A stretch of DNA of 64,000 nt from Candidatus Iainarchaeum sp. (GTDB lineage Archaea > Iainarchaeota > Iainarchaeia > Iainarchaeales > JAGVWC01). Positions 8,517-15,983 of the stretch are shown piece after piece (within the stretch, counting starts at the first letter, position 1; each line of letters starts with the position of its first letter). Below the pieces are notes generated by a model. That model was not told the DNA's origin. It worked only from the letters and a program-made list of their open reading frames with translations, and searched no databases. Location of the stretch: NCBI GenBank assembly GCA_018304465.1, contig JAGVWC010000011.1, forward strand, positions 87,757 to 151,756, given 5' to 3'. Position numbers and translations under genes: made by a program.

Positions 8517-8612
8517 CTGCTAATCAGCTTTTTTCCTGATTTTTGTTCCAGCGAATAAAGATGTCTTCCCAAAACAAGAACACGCTGCACGACTTTTTCG
8601 ACAAAAAAATAA
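8517..8612 (-). repeat. scpA-tail repeat E (SVFLF variant)
   Basis: In the scpA frame the minus strand reads SKKSCSVFLFWEDIFIRWN and then KNQEKS with TGA as stop. The WEDIFIRWNKNQ core matches; the preceding residues differ from the live gene (SVFLF in place of WQEQF). The same variant upstream part recurs in repeat H (29.7 kb) and partly in repeat I (30.4 kb), all three next to toxin-antitoxin genes. Confidence 0.8.
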
Positions 8613-8649
8613 TTAGAATGGCCGAATTTGGTGCCGTAATTTGAATAGT

Positions 8650-8682
8650 TTTTTATACAAGTCGCCGCACTATTAAATAGTG
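8650..8682 (+). promoter_or_regulatory. Promoter and palindromic operator of toxin-antitoxin pair 1
   Basis: A TATA-like TTTTTATAC lies at about 8649-8657. The perfect 15-base palindrome CACTATTAAATAGTG at 8668-8682 covers the expected transcription start and ends five bases before the antitoxin ATG (8688). This is where an autorepressing antitoxin would bind. Confidence 0.6.
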
Positions 8683-8687
8683 ACATA

Positions 8688-8897
8688 ATGGTTAGTAATG
8701 AGCAGATTTTGCAGGGAAAAGCAATCAAAGAATTGGCTGAGGAAGCCGCCCGCGTAAAAGAAGGCTTGAAAGGATACTTAGAAGACTTGGAATTATACTC
8801 GAATCCTGAATTTTGGGAAGCAATCGCCGAAACCAACGAAAACAAAGGCAAAAAATTCGCTTCAACCAAAAAACTCTTCCAAGAGCTCGATAGCTGA
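8688..8897 (+). CDS. Antitoxin of a RelE-type toxin-antitoxin pair
   Basis: 69 residues, acidic overall, predicted to be mostly helical (K-E-L-A-E-E-A-A-R-V-K-E-G-L-K-G-Y-L). Its TGA overlaps the toxin ATG by one base (TGATG), the usual coupling in such pairs. The short size, position ahead of a RelE-like gene and the palindrome in the promoter support the call; the sequence itself resembles small archaeal antitoxins with no clear ribbon-helix-helix. It should neutralise the downstream toxin and repress the operon. Confidence 0.7.
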   Translation: MVSNEQILQGKAIKELAEEAARVKEGLKGYLEDLELYSNPEFWEAIAETNENKGKKFASTKKLFQELDS

Positions 8898-9145
8898 TGC
8901 CCTACTCTGTTTTTCGATCCGACAGGTTCAAAAAAGAATACAAAAAACTCGACGGTCGCCAACAACAATTAGTGAAAAAGAAAATCGACAAAATCGTCGA
9001 AAACCCCGAAGTCGGAAAACCCTTGCACGCGCCGTTGCAAAACTTCAAAAGCGAACGAATCGAAAACCTGCGAATCGTCTACACGATTGAAGGAACATTG
9101 ATCAAATTCGCTTGGATCGAAGACCGCGGACACGCATACGATTAA
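8897..9145 (+). CDS. RelE/ParE-superfamily toxin
   Basis: 82 residues with the family pattern: F-R-S-D-R-F-K-K-E-Y-K-K-L near the start, a two-helix hairpin, N-P-E-V-G-K-P-L, then a basic strand R-I-E-N-L-R-I-V-Y and the closing strand with R-G-H-A-Y-D. RelE members cut mRNA in the ribosome, ParE members poison gyrase; the C-terminal Arg-Gly-His-x-Tyr is closer to RelE. It follows the antitoxin with a one-base overlap and lies between scpA-tail repeats E and F. Confidence 0.85.
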   Translation: MPYSVFRSDRFKKEYKKLDGRQQQLVKKKIDKIVENPEVGKPLHAPLQNFKSERIENLRIVYTIEGTLIKFAWIEDRGHAYD

Positions 9146-9172
9146 AATTGTGTATTAAACGCCTTTATCGTT

Positions 9173-9189
9173 AGAAATTGTTCTTGCCA
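9173..9189 (-). repeat. scpA-tail fragment F
   Basis: AGAAATTGTTCTTGCCA matches, with one extra A, the part of scpA that codes W-Q-E-Q-F, just ahead of the WEDIFI codons. The rest of the tail is missing. The match is only 17 bases, but it lies exactly where an array boundary would be expected, between the stop of the 205-residue cargo gene and the toxin-antitoxin pair. Confidence 0.4.
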
Positions 9190-9199
9190 CTTTGTGAAC

Positions 9200-9817
9200 T
9201 TACAAGTTTGGATTATTTCTCGCATCATAAAAAAACATGCTTGTCATCACCACGGAGTGAAAAATGTCATGCCTAATTTGAAACTCCAACAGTTCTTCAA
9301 AAGTTGGATTATTTTTTTGATCCCACCGGTCTTCGTTTGAAGGGTCAAAAAATAAGCCCATTTTACTGATGACGCCTTTGATTCTTGCATCTTCTACATT
9401 GCTGATTTTTTGGGCAAGCTCTCGGATTTGCCAATGAACGGGTTGGTCCATCGAAAAATCTCTCGGATTTCGGGAGAACCAGTCTATCATTCGATTAAAT
9501 GCGTCGGAAGCTTCAGGGGTGACTTTGGATCTCACTTGCTCTTTAAGCGATCCGGCAATGATTGGAATAATTTGTTCAATCGCTCTTGCGGTTCCCGTTT
9601 GTGTTCTTTCAGATCCGACGCCATGCGATAACACAATTCGAAGCGACCTGGCTACAATGGATTTTTCCATCGGATTTTTAACCATCGTGGCCAACGGTTT
9701 CCACCCCTTCTTGCGAGCAGCCAGATACGCCTTTTGATGAGCAACATACTGTGGAGTTTTTCGTTGCGGCAAGTTCAACACCACTAAAAAAGCATTCAAA
9801 CCAATTAAAATAATCAT
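9200..9817 (-). CDS. Hypothetical protein with N-terminal hydrophobic segment, directly downstream of scpA
   Basis: 205 residues. Residues 1-16 (MIILIGLNAFLVVLNL) are hydrophobic and could be a signal anchor; the rest is helical and charged, with an H-D-I-F-H-S near the end that could be a metal site but is not a known motif. It starts 12 bases after the stop codon of scpA on the same strand and has no clear promoter of its own, so it is probably transcribed from the scpA promoter. It would be the youngest cargo gene of the array. No family recognised. Confidence 0.6.
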   Translation of the reverse strand: MIILIGLNAFLVVLNLPQRKTPQYVAHQKAYLAARKKGWKPLATMVKNPMEKSIVARSLRIVLSHGVGSERTQTGTARAIEQIIPIIAGSLKEQVRSKVTPEASDAFNRMIDWFSRNPRDFSMDQPVHWQIRELAQKISNVEDARIKGVISKMGLFFDPSNEDRWDQKNNPTFEELLEFQIRHDIFHSVVMTSMFFYDARNNPNL

Positions 9818-9895
9818 CAGCCAAACGTCTTATTTTTCCTGTTGATTTTTATTCCAGCGAATAAAGATATCTTCCCAGAATTGTTCTTGCCAAAT
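9818..9895 (-). repeat. Reference copy G of the scpA-tail repeat (live scpA 3' end)
   Basis: This block holds the last ~20 codons of scpA (Q-E-Q-F-W-E-D-I-F-I-R-W-N-K-N-Q-Q-E-K), the stop TAA at 9830-9832 and 12 bases beyond ending in TTGGCTG. It is the sequence from which the other nine copies in the window can be aligned. Confidence 0.9.
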
Positions 9896-10636
9896 CATGA
9901 TTTGGTTTCGATTGGCCAAAAACAACAATGGAATAAAATTGTTCACGACTTCGATGGGGTCGTTTTTGTGTTCGGCGGTTAACTGCGAAAACAACACGAG
10001 TCCCTGCGAATCCGCGCGCGCTTTGATCTTGTTCAACACATCCGCCATTTTTTCTTCAATGTTAAAACTCGGGTCCGGCATCACGAAGCGCAGTTCCTCG
10101 AGTTTTTTGGCAAACCGCGACTGCGTCGAGGATTTGGCCAGCATGGTTTCAATGGTTTGCACCAGTGAATCAAGCGTAACGGGTCCTTCGCGCATCATGC
10201 GGGTTCCGCGTAACTCCGGGATCTGGGCGGCAAGCAACGCGCGTTCTTCCGGCGACAATTCTTTTTCCTTTAATTCGTCTTCCAGTTCTTCAAGACTTGT
10301 CAAACGCAGGGTTTTCGCTTTGTGTTTAAGCAAAATCGCGGTCGCCAAAATCGCGTTGGCGGGCACGCGCAGATTCGACCGTTCCAACAAATTTATTTTG
10401 GACAAATACAAATCCGCCAAGCGAATCACGTCAATGTTCCACGGATCCATTTTTTCGGCTTTCACGATATCAAGCAAAATCGTTTTCCAAGCCGGCTGGT
10501 CAATCAAGTCCACCAAATATTCATGCGTCACTTCTTCGGGCAACGCGTATTCGATCAACTGTTCCGAATCCGCCTCTTCTTTTTGATGCGATTCCACGGT
10601 GCTTTCGGTTACATCCGGTTTTTTTTTGGGAGACAT
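9830..10636 (-). CDS. scpA: Segregation and condensation protein A
   Basis: 268 residues. ScpA is the kleisin that bridges SMC heads in prokaryotic condensin and acts in chromosome folding and segregation. The N-terminal ScpA signature is clear: A-W-K-T-I-L-L-D-I-V-K-A-E-K-M-D-P-W-N-I-D-V as pieces around residues 48-70, then L-R-V-P-A-N-A-I-L-A-T-A-I-L-L-K-H-K at about 97-114. The first ~30 residues are an acidic extension. The C-terminal winged-helix part ends in the W-E-D-I-F-I-R-W tail that is repeated around the window. No scpB or smc gene lies nearby. The cargo gene 9200-9817 follows by 12 bases. Confidence 0.9.
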   Translation of the reverse strand: MSPKKKPDVTESTVESHQKEEADSEQLIEYALPEEVTHEYLVDLIDQPAWKTILLDIVKAEKMDPWNIDVIRLADLYLSKINLLERSNLRVPANAILATAILLKHKAKTLRLTSLEELEDELKEKELSPEERALLAAQIPELRGTRMMREGPVTLDSLVQTIETMLAKSSTQSRFAKKLEELRFVMPDPSFNIEEKMADVLNKIKARADSQGLVLFSQLTAEHKNDPIEVVNNFIPLLFLANRNQIMIWQEQFWEDIFIRWNKNQQEK

Positions 10637-10661
10637 ACGATACCAAATAAGGCTTTAAAAA

Positions 10662-10672
10662 GAATATAAATC
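10662..10672 (-). promoter_or_regulatory. TATA box of scpA
   Basis: On the minus strand GATTTATATTC lies 26-36 bases ahead of the scpA ATG (10636), the archaeal TATA distance for a short or absent leader. It may also drive the cargo gene behind scpA. Confidence 0.6.
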
Positions 10673-10807
10673 AGGGGGTTTCCCACGTTTTATGTAGACT
10701 AAAAGGGCTTTTTTGAAATGCGAAAACCAGTTTCCAGAACCAATGACCACAAACGGATCGTGATTGAAAACCCCTTGTCGCCGCCAACAGCAAATAAAAA
10801 CCTCTTA

Positions 10808-12388
10808 TTATTTTGGAATCCTTTTTTTCATCCGGTTTTTGCGATAAACGTTCGCGAACCGATGCGCTTCGTCGCGAAGATTGGTTAACACGCGTAACCC
10901 GGGGCTGCTTCGATCAAGAGCGATCGCTGTACTGCGAATCGGAACGAATATTTCCTCGTTTCTTTTCGCTAACCCGATGACCGGAAGAGACAAATTCATT
11001 TTTCGGAATACCATAAGCGCCGTGGACAACTGGCCTTTTCCACCGTCCACGACCACCAAATCCGGCAACGGCAAGTCTTTGGACAAGCTTCCGCCGTACC
11101 GGCGGTCCAACACTTCAAACATCGCGGCATAATCGTCTCCCGGTTGCGCCGTCAAAATCCTGAATTTTCGATAATTCGCCTTGTTGGGTTTTCCGTTTTC
11201 AAACACCACCATGGACGCCACGGTTTCGGACCCGCCCATATGTGAAATATCAAAGCATTCAATGCGCTTAGGGGTCTTGGGCAAAAACAGCCTCGTTTTC
11301 AGTTCCACCAATGGATCCGCCGTCGGATTCAACGCGTATTCCAGGTTTTTTTTGGCGATATCCAGCATTCGCTTGGCATCCGCCGAGGGATTCCAACGCA
11401 CCGCTACCGGATAACCGGCCGAATCGGACAAGACAATCATGATTTCATCGGCGCGCGCGATCGGCTCCGACAAAACGATTTCATGCGGCGGAACGTTTTG
11501 CGAATAATACTCAAGCAAAAAATCCTCGACGATATCCGTCGAAACAAGCTTTGAATCAAACGAAAAAAGTTTTTTTCCAAGCAACGTTCCGCGACGAAAC
11601 GGCAGCACCAGCAAGCGAACGCCGTCCTCCGTTTTTTTGAACGCGATGAAATCCTGGTTTTTGTTTTTGAACGTGTCCACGACTTGCTTTTCCATTTTTC
11701 CTTTCAATGTCTCGATGGCCTCGCGTTTCTGCAACGCCAATTCGAAATTCTGGCTTTTGGCCAGCAATTTCATTTCTTCTTCCAGAATCGAAATCAAGGT
11801 TTCGCGTTTTCCCGAAAAAAAATCCGCGGCTTTTTCAACCTGAACGGCGTACTCTTCGCGCGAAACGTTTTGGATGCAAGGCGCCGTGCATTGTCCCATA
11901 TAAAATTTCAAACACGCTTTTTTCGGAAGGGTTTTACAGGTTCGGATCCTGAAAGTTTTTTCGACCATGTCAATCATGGTGTGGCGCGCAGAACCGTCCA
12001 CAAACGGACCGAAAACCAGGTCTTTTGGGTCAAGGTTTTTTTTGGGTTCTCGCACCACCACAATCTTTGAGAACGGTTCGTTCGTGACTTTGACGTACGG
12101 ATAACGATAGGAATCCTTCAAATCGACGTTGTATTTTCCCTTGAATTTCTTGATCAAATTCGATTCCAAAATCAAGGCTTCGGTTTCATTCGACGTAATG
12201 ATGAATTCAATATCTGCGATCTGCTCCACCAATTGCATGGTTTTCGAATCATGTTTTTTGTTGTTAAAATAACTCGAAATGCGATTTTTGAGGTCCTTGG
12301 CTTTGCCAACGTAAATCACGGTCGCCAAAGCGTCTTTCATGAGGTAAACGCCGGGCGAATGAGGGGCAAGCGAAACAAAAGAAGGCAT
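10808..12388 (-). CDS. uvrC: Excinuclease ABC subunit C, lacking the C-terminal HhH domain
   Basis: 526 residues from the ATG at 12388; the frame is open for 171 more codons upstream, but that part is only the antisense of the next gene. UvrC makes both incisions in nucleotide excision repair. Seen in order: GIY-YIG nuclease (P-G-V-Y-L-M, V-I-Y-V-G-K-A-K, N-R-I-S-S-Y-F), Cys cluster region, UVR segment, and RNase-H-like nuclease (C-F-D-I-S-H-M-G-G, V-V-D-G-G-K-G-Q-L, D-E-A-H-R-F-A). It stops about 20 residues after D-E-A-H-R-F, so the (HhH)2 DNA-binding domain of usual ~600-residue UvrC is absent. A short unknown gene separates it from uvrA/uvrB. Confidence 0.95.
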   Translation of the reverse strand: MPSFVSLAPHSPGVYLMKDALATVIYVGKAKDLKNRISSYFNNKKHDSKTMQLVEQIADIEFIITSNETEALILESNLIKKFKGKYNVDLKDSYRYPYVKVTNEPFSKIVVVREPKKNLDPKDLVFGPFVDGSARHTMIDMVEKTFRIRTCKTLPKKACLKFYMGQCTAPCIQNVSREEYAVQVEKAADFFSGKRETLISILEEEMKLLAKSQNFELALQKREAIETLKGKMEKQVVDTFKNKNQDFIAFKKTEDGVRLLVLPFRRGTLLGKKLFSFDSKLVSTDIVEDFLLEYYSQNVPPHEIVLSEPIARADEIMIVLSDSAGYPVAVRWNPSADAKRMLDIAKKNLEYALNPTADPLVELKTRLFLPKTPKRIECFDISHMGGSETVASMVVFENGKPNKANYRKFRILTAQPGDDYAAMFEVLDRRYGGSLSKDLPLPDLVVVDGGKGQLSTALMVFRKMNLSLPVIGLAKRNEEIFVPIRSTAIALDRSSPGLRVLTNLRDEAHRFANVYRKNRMKKRIPK

Positions 12389-12473
12389 GAAGTAATTATG
12401 TACAAGACTTTTTTTAAGGTATTCGACCACCAAAACGAATAATAAGAAAAAAAAACCATTTGAATCGGGAAAA

Positions 12474-13118
12474 ATGGCTTTGCCGCGACCAAGAAAAATT
12501 TTGAAAGAAAAAATCCTGAATGTCAGGCGAAAAGCCCGCGTCATCCGTCGAAAAGCGCGGGTATTCGCATCCAAACAACTGGAACAAAGCGAAAACAGAC
12601 TGCTAAAACCAGTGGATGGCCGAAAACCGGGTCCGGTCCGAAAAAAAATCGCTTTGGCGTTACGCGTATACCGGCTGGGACCCGTAATCCAGCAAAAAAT
12701 GAGACAATTTTCAACCGAAGTCGATGTATCCAGCCAGCGGTTTGGATTGATCAAAGAAAATACCGCGGAACTTGATCGACTGAGTCGGCGAATAAGAAAT
12801 TTGGGCCGCGACAGAACCCGCGGTGACCCCGAACGAATGGATGCCCGGTTGCTTCGGCAAGCCCGGCTGTGCGAAGACGAAATTTTGCGCACGCACCGCA
12901 TCCTTCGGATCGCCGACGAGATTCATTCGTACTTGAATGCCCGAAAAAAAGTCTTGGGCCCATTCATGGGAAAAAAATTCCGCATGATCTATGAAAAAGA
13001 CGCCCGCGTCTGGAGCGACCCCGAATTCCGAAAACGCCAGGAAGACCTGTTGACGTTTCTCACTGCGGCCAAAGAATCCGCCGTTTTTTCCATTAAAACC
13101 CGGGAACGTTATTCTTAA
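12474..13118 (+). CDS. Basic, coiled-coil-rich hypothetical protein
   Basis: 214 residues, very rich in Arg and Lys, opening MALPRPRKILKEKIL and then R-R-K-A-R-V-I-R-R-K-A-R. Predicted long helices throughout (E-N-T-A-E-L-D-R-L-S-R-R-I-R-N). No domain recognised. It lies between uvrC (divergent) and uvrA (convergent; the two stop codons overlap by four bases). It belongs to the same loose class of Arg-rich orphan proteins as the genes at 6880, 7399 and 56019. Its frame is clean and has genome-like codon use, so it is probably real. Confidence 0.6.
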   Translation: MALPRPRKILKEKILNVRRKARVIRRKARVFASKQLEQSENRLLKPVDGRKPGPVRKKIALALRVYRLGPVIQQKMRQFSTEVDVSSQRFGLIKENTAELDRLSRRIRNLGRDRTRGDPERMDARLLRQARLCEDEILRTHRILRIADEIHSYLNARKKVLGPFMGKKFRMIYEKDARVWSDPEFRKRQEDLLTFLTAAKESAVFSIKTRERYS

Positions 13119-15973
13119 TCCGTTTTTTCATTGATCGGCGAAGAAACATTTTTTTCTTTGGGTGAAAGGGTTTGTTTTAGAAACTGACCCGTATAACTCT
13201 TCGAATTGGCCGTAACATCTTCCGGAGTGCCCTTGGCAATGATTTGTCCGCCGCCCAAACCGCCTTCCGGACCCAAATCAATGATGTAATCCGCGGATTT
13301 GATCACGTCCAGGTTGTGCTCCACAATAATCACGGTATTACGGCTCGCAATGAGACGATTGAGGACTTCCAATAGTTTTTTCACGTCTGCAAAATGCAGT
13401 CCCGTCGTCGGCTCGTCCAGCAGATAAATCGTGGAACCCGTTTCGCGTTTGGACAATTCTTTCGCGATTTTCACCCGCTGGGCTTCTCCGCCGGAAAGCG
13501 TGGTCGCGCTTTGACCCATTTTGATGTAATTCAAACCCACGTCCGCCAAAAGCGCGAGTTTGTTGCGAATCCGCGGAATATTCTCGAAAAAAACAACCGC
13601 TTCTTCGACGCTCATGTTCAATACATCGGAAACGTTTTTTCCTTTGTACGTAATCGAAAGCGTTTCCCGGTTAAACCGCGTTCCCTTGCATTCTTCGCAA
13701 ACCACCGTGACGTCAGGCAAAAAATTCATTTCAATCGTGTTCGATCCGTTGCCTTCGCACGCTTCGCATCGCCCCCCCGGAACGTTAAACGAAAAACGAC
13801 CCGGTCCAAAACCCCGAATCTTCGCTTCGCGAGTGGACGCATACAAGTCCCGGACCAAATCGAATACCCCGATATAGGTTCCCGGGTTCGATCGCGGGGT
13901 TCGGCCGATCGGCTGTTGATTAATATTAATGACCTTGTCAATCTGATCCAGGCCCGTGAGCTTTGAAAACAGACCCACTTTCAAATCGGAGTGATTCAAG
14001 CGATTCGAAAGCAACGGAAACAAGGTATCATTGATTAAAGAGCTTTTTCCGCTGCCGGAAACCCCAGTAATACACGTCATGACCCCCAGCGGAAACTCGA
14101 CGTCGATGTTTTTGAGGTTGTGTTCCTTGCAGCCAAACAACACCAGTTTTTTTTCGGATTTCCGACGGGTTTTGGGAACCGGAATTTTTTCTTTTCCGGA
14201 CAAAAACTTTCCCGTAAGCGACTTCGGATTCGCCTCGATTTCCGCCGGAGTCCCCGTAGCCACGACAAATCCGCCGTGAATCCCCGCGCCGGGACCGATG
14301 TCGATCACGAAATCGGCTTGCCGAATCGTATCATCATCATGTTCCACGACGAGCACGGTGTTTCCCAGGTCCCGCAAGCGCTGCAAGGTCTCGATCAAAC
14401 GCTGATTGTCCCGCTGATGCAAGCCAATGCTTGGTTCGTCCAGAATATACATGACGCCGGTCAGATTGGACCCGATTTGCGTCGCCAAGCGAATCCGTTG
14501 GCTTTCGCCGCCCGACAACGTTGCCGCCGGACGAGACAACGTCAAGTACCCCAATCCCACGTTTCGAATGAAAAACAACCGGTCGCGGATTTCCTTTAAA
14601 ACCTGTCGAGAGATTTCGAAATCTTTTTTGGACAAATCCAGGTTCTTGAAAAAATCAACCAGATCCAACACCGTTAAATCAGAGACTTCGATGACGTTTT
14701 TTTCGCCGACAGTCACCGCCAAACTCAACGGTTTTAACCGGTGTCCCTTGCATGTTTCACACGTCTGAACCCGCATGAATTCTTCCATGTCCTGGCGTCT
14801 GCGCTCGGACTTGGTTTCGGTATACAATCGTTTTTGCAACGGAATGATTCCTTCAAACCGCGTGGTTCCCGAAAAACTCGAATCGGTATTAACGGAATTG
14901 TATTCGAACTTCACCGGCTCGTCGCTTCCGTACAAAATGATTTTCTGGTATTGTTTGGACAACTGGTTCCACGAAACATTCAGTGAAAACTTGAAATGCC
15001 GGGCCAAAGACGCGAGTTGCTGGCCGCGCCAACCCGTCAAAGAACCGAATCCCGGCAGTGCAATCGCGCCTTTTAGGATCGATACGGTTTTGTCCGGAAT
15101 TACGAGATCCGGATCGAACTCTTGCTTGTATCCGATTCCGTGGCATTCGTCACAAGCGCCAAACGGCGAATTAAAACTGAACATTCGCGGCTGTAATTCC
15201 TCAAAACTGATCTCGTGCTCGTCACATGAAAGCTTTTTCGAATACGATTTCGAGTCTTTTCCCGACTTGACGACGACAAAACCATTCGCGAGTCCCGCCG
15301 CGGTTTCGATCGCGTCCGCGATCCGCGACTGGTTTTCCTTTAAAACCGCAAGCCGGTCCACGACCACGTCGATGCTGTGTTTTTTTTGCTTGTCCAAATC
15401 CAGTTTGTCTCCGGCCGAATACGAAAACCCGTCGATAAAAAACCGTGCAAACCCCTTTTTTCCGAGGTCTTCCACCATTTTTTCGTAGGTTCCTTTTTTC
15501 TGGCGGACAATCGGCGCCATCACCTGAATGGGCTGGGACGCGTACTGCTTGAAAATCGAATCCACGATGGCGTCGGTTGAAGTCGAAGACAATACTTTTC
15601 CGCACACCGGACAATGAGGAGTACCGATGCGCGCGTACAACAAACGCAAATAATCGAATATTTCGGTAATGGTTCCAACCGTCGAACGCGGGTTCTTACT
15701 GGTCGATTTTTGTTCGATCGAAATCGCGGGAGACAATCCTTCAATGGAATCCACGTCCGGCTTGTTCATCAAACCCAAAAACTGGCGCGCATACGCCGAA
15801 AGGCTTTCCACGTACCGGCGCTGGCCTTCGGCATACAAGGTATCGAACGCAAGGGTCGATTTGCCCGAACCCGAAACTCCCGTGATCACGATCAGTTTGT
15901 TGCGCGGCAAATCCAGACTGATGTTTTTGAGGTTGTGTTCGCGGCAACCGCGTAACCGAATAAAATCATCCAT
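13115..15973 (-). CDS. uvrA: Excinuclease ABC subunit A
   Basis: 952 residues from the ATG at 15973, which has a GGAGAG ribosome site; the frame continues further upstream into uvrB but M-D-D-F-I-R-L-R-G-C is the normal UvrA start. UvrA dimers find DNA damage and load UvrB. Two ABC ATPase units are seen: Walker A G-V-S-G-S-G-K-S twice, signature L-S-G-G-E-S-Q-R and L-S-G-G-E-A-Q-R, and Zn sites C-P-V-C, C-D-E-C-H-G and C-E-A-C-E-G-N-G with C-E-E-C-K-G-T-R. It starts 10 bases after the uvrB stop, so both are one operon (uvrB-uvrA). Bacterial in origin, as is usual for archaeal Uvr sets. Confidence 0.97.
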   Translation of the reverse strand: MDDFIRLRGCREHNLKNISLDLPRNKLIVITGVSGSGKSTLAFDTLYAEGQRRYVESLSAYARQFLGLMNKPDVDSIEGLSPAISIEQKSTSKNPRSTVGTITEIFDYLRLLYARIGTPHCPVCGKVLSSTSTDAIVDSIFKQYASQPIQVMAPIVRQKKGTYEKMVEDLGKKGFARFFIDGFSYSAGDKLDLDKQKKHSIDVVVDRLAVLKENQSRIADAIETAAGLANGFVVVKSGKDSKSYSKKLSCDEHEISFEELQPRMFSFNSPFGACDECHGIGYKQEFDPDLVIPDKTVSILKGAIALPGFGSLTGWRGQQLASLARHFKFSLNVSWNQLSKQYQKIILYGSDEPVKFEYNSVNTDSSFSGTTRFEGIIPLQKRLYTETKSERRRQDMEEFMRVQTCETCKGHRLKPLSLAVTVGEKNVIEVSDLTVLDLVDFFKNLDLSKKDFEISRQVLKEIRDRLFFIRNVGLGYLTLSRPAATLSGGESQRIRLATQIGSNLTGVMYILDEPSIGLHQRDNQRLIETLQRLRDLGNTVLVVEHDDDTIRQADFVIDIGPGAGIHGGFVVATGTPAEIEANPKSLTGKFLSGKEKIPVPKTRRKSEKKLVLFGCKEHNLKNIDVEFPLGVMTCITGVSGSGKSSLINDTLFPLLSNRLNHSDLKVGLFSKLTGLDQIDKVININQQPIGRTPRSNPGTYIGVFDLVRDLYASTREAKIRGFGPGRFSFNVPGGRCEACEGNGSNTIEMNFLPDVTVVCEECKGTRFNRETLSITYKGKNVSDVLNMSVEEAVVFFENIPRIRNKLALLADVGLNYIKMGQSATTLSGGEAQRVKIAKELSKRETGSTIYLLDEPTTGLHFADVKKLLEVLNRLIASRNTVIIVEHNLDVIKSADYIIDLGPEGGLGGGQIIAKGTPEDVTANSKSYTGQFLKQTLSPKEKNVSSPINEKTD

Positions 15974-15983
15974 TTTTTCTCTC

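Noticed and set aside
827..9905. CRISPR array
   Set aside because: Repeats are unevenly spaced by 0.5-5 kb with genes between, and the repeat is a coding-gene end; no short regular repeat-spacer pattern is seen anywhere in the window.
12389..12901. 171-codon N-terminal extension of uvrC
   Set aside because: It is the antisense of the gene at 12474-13118, has Ser/Arg-rich non-homologous sequence, and UvrC starts normally at the ATG at 12388.
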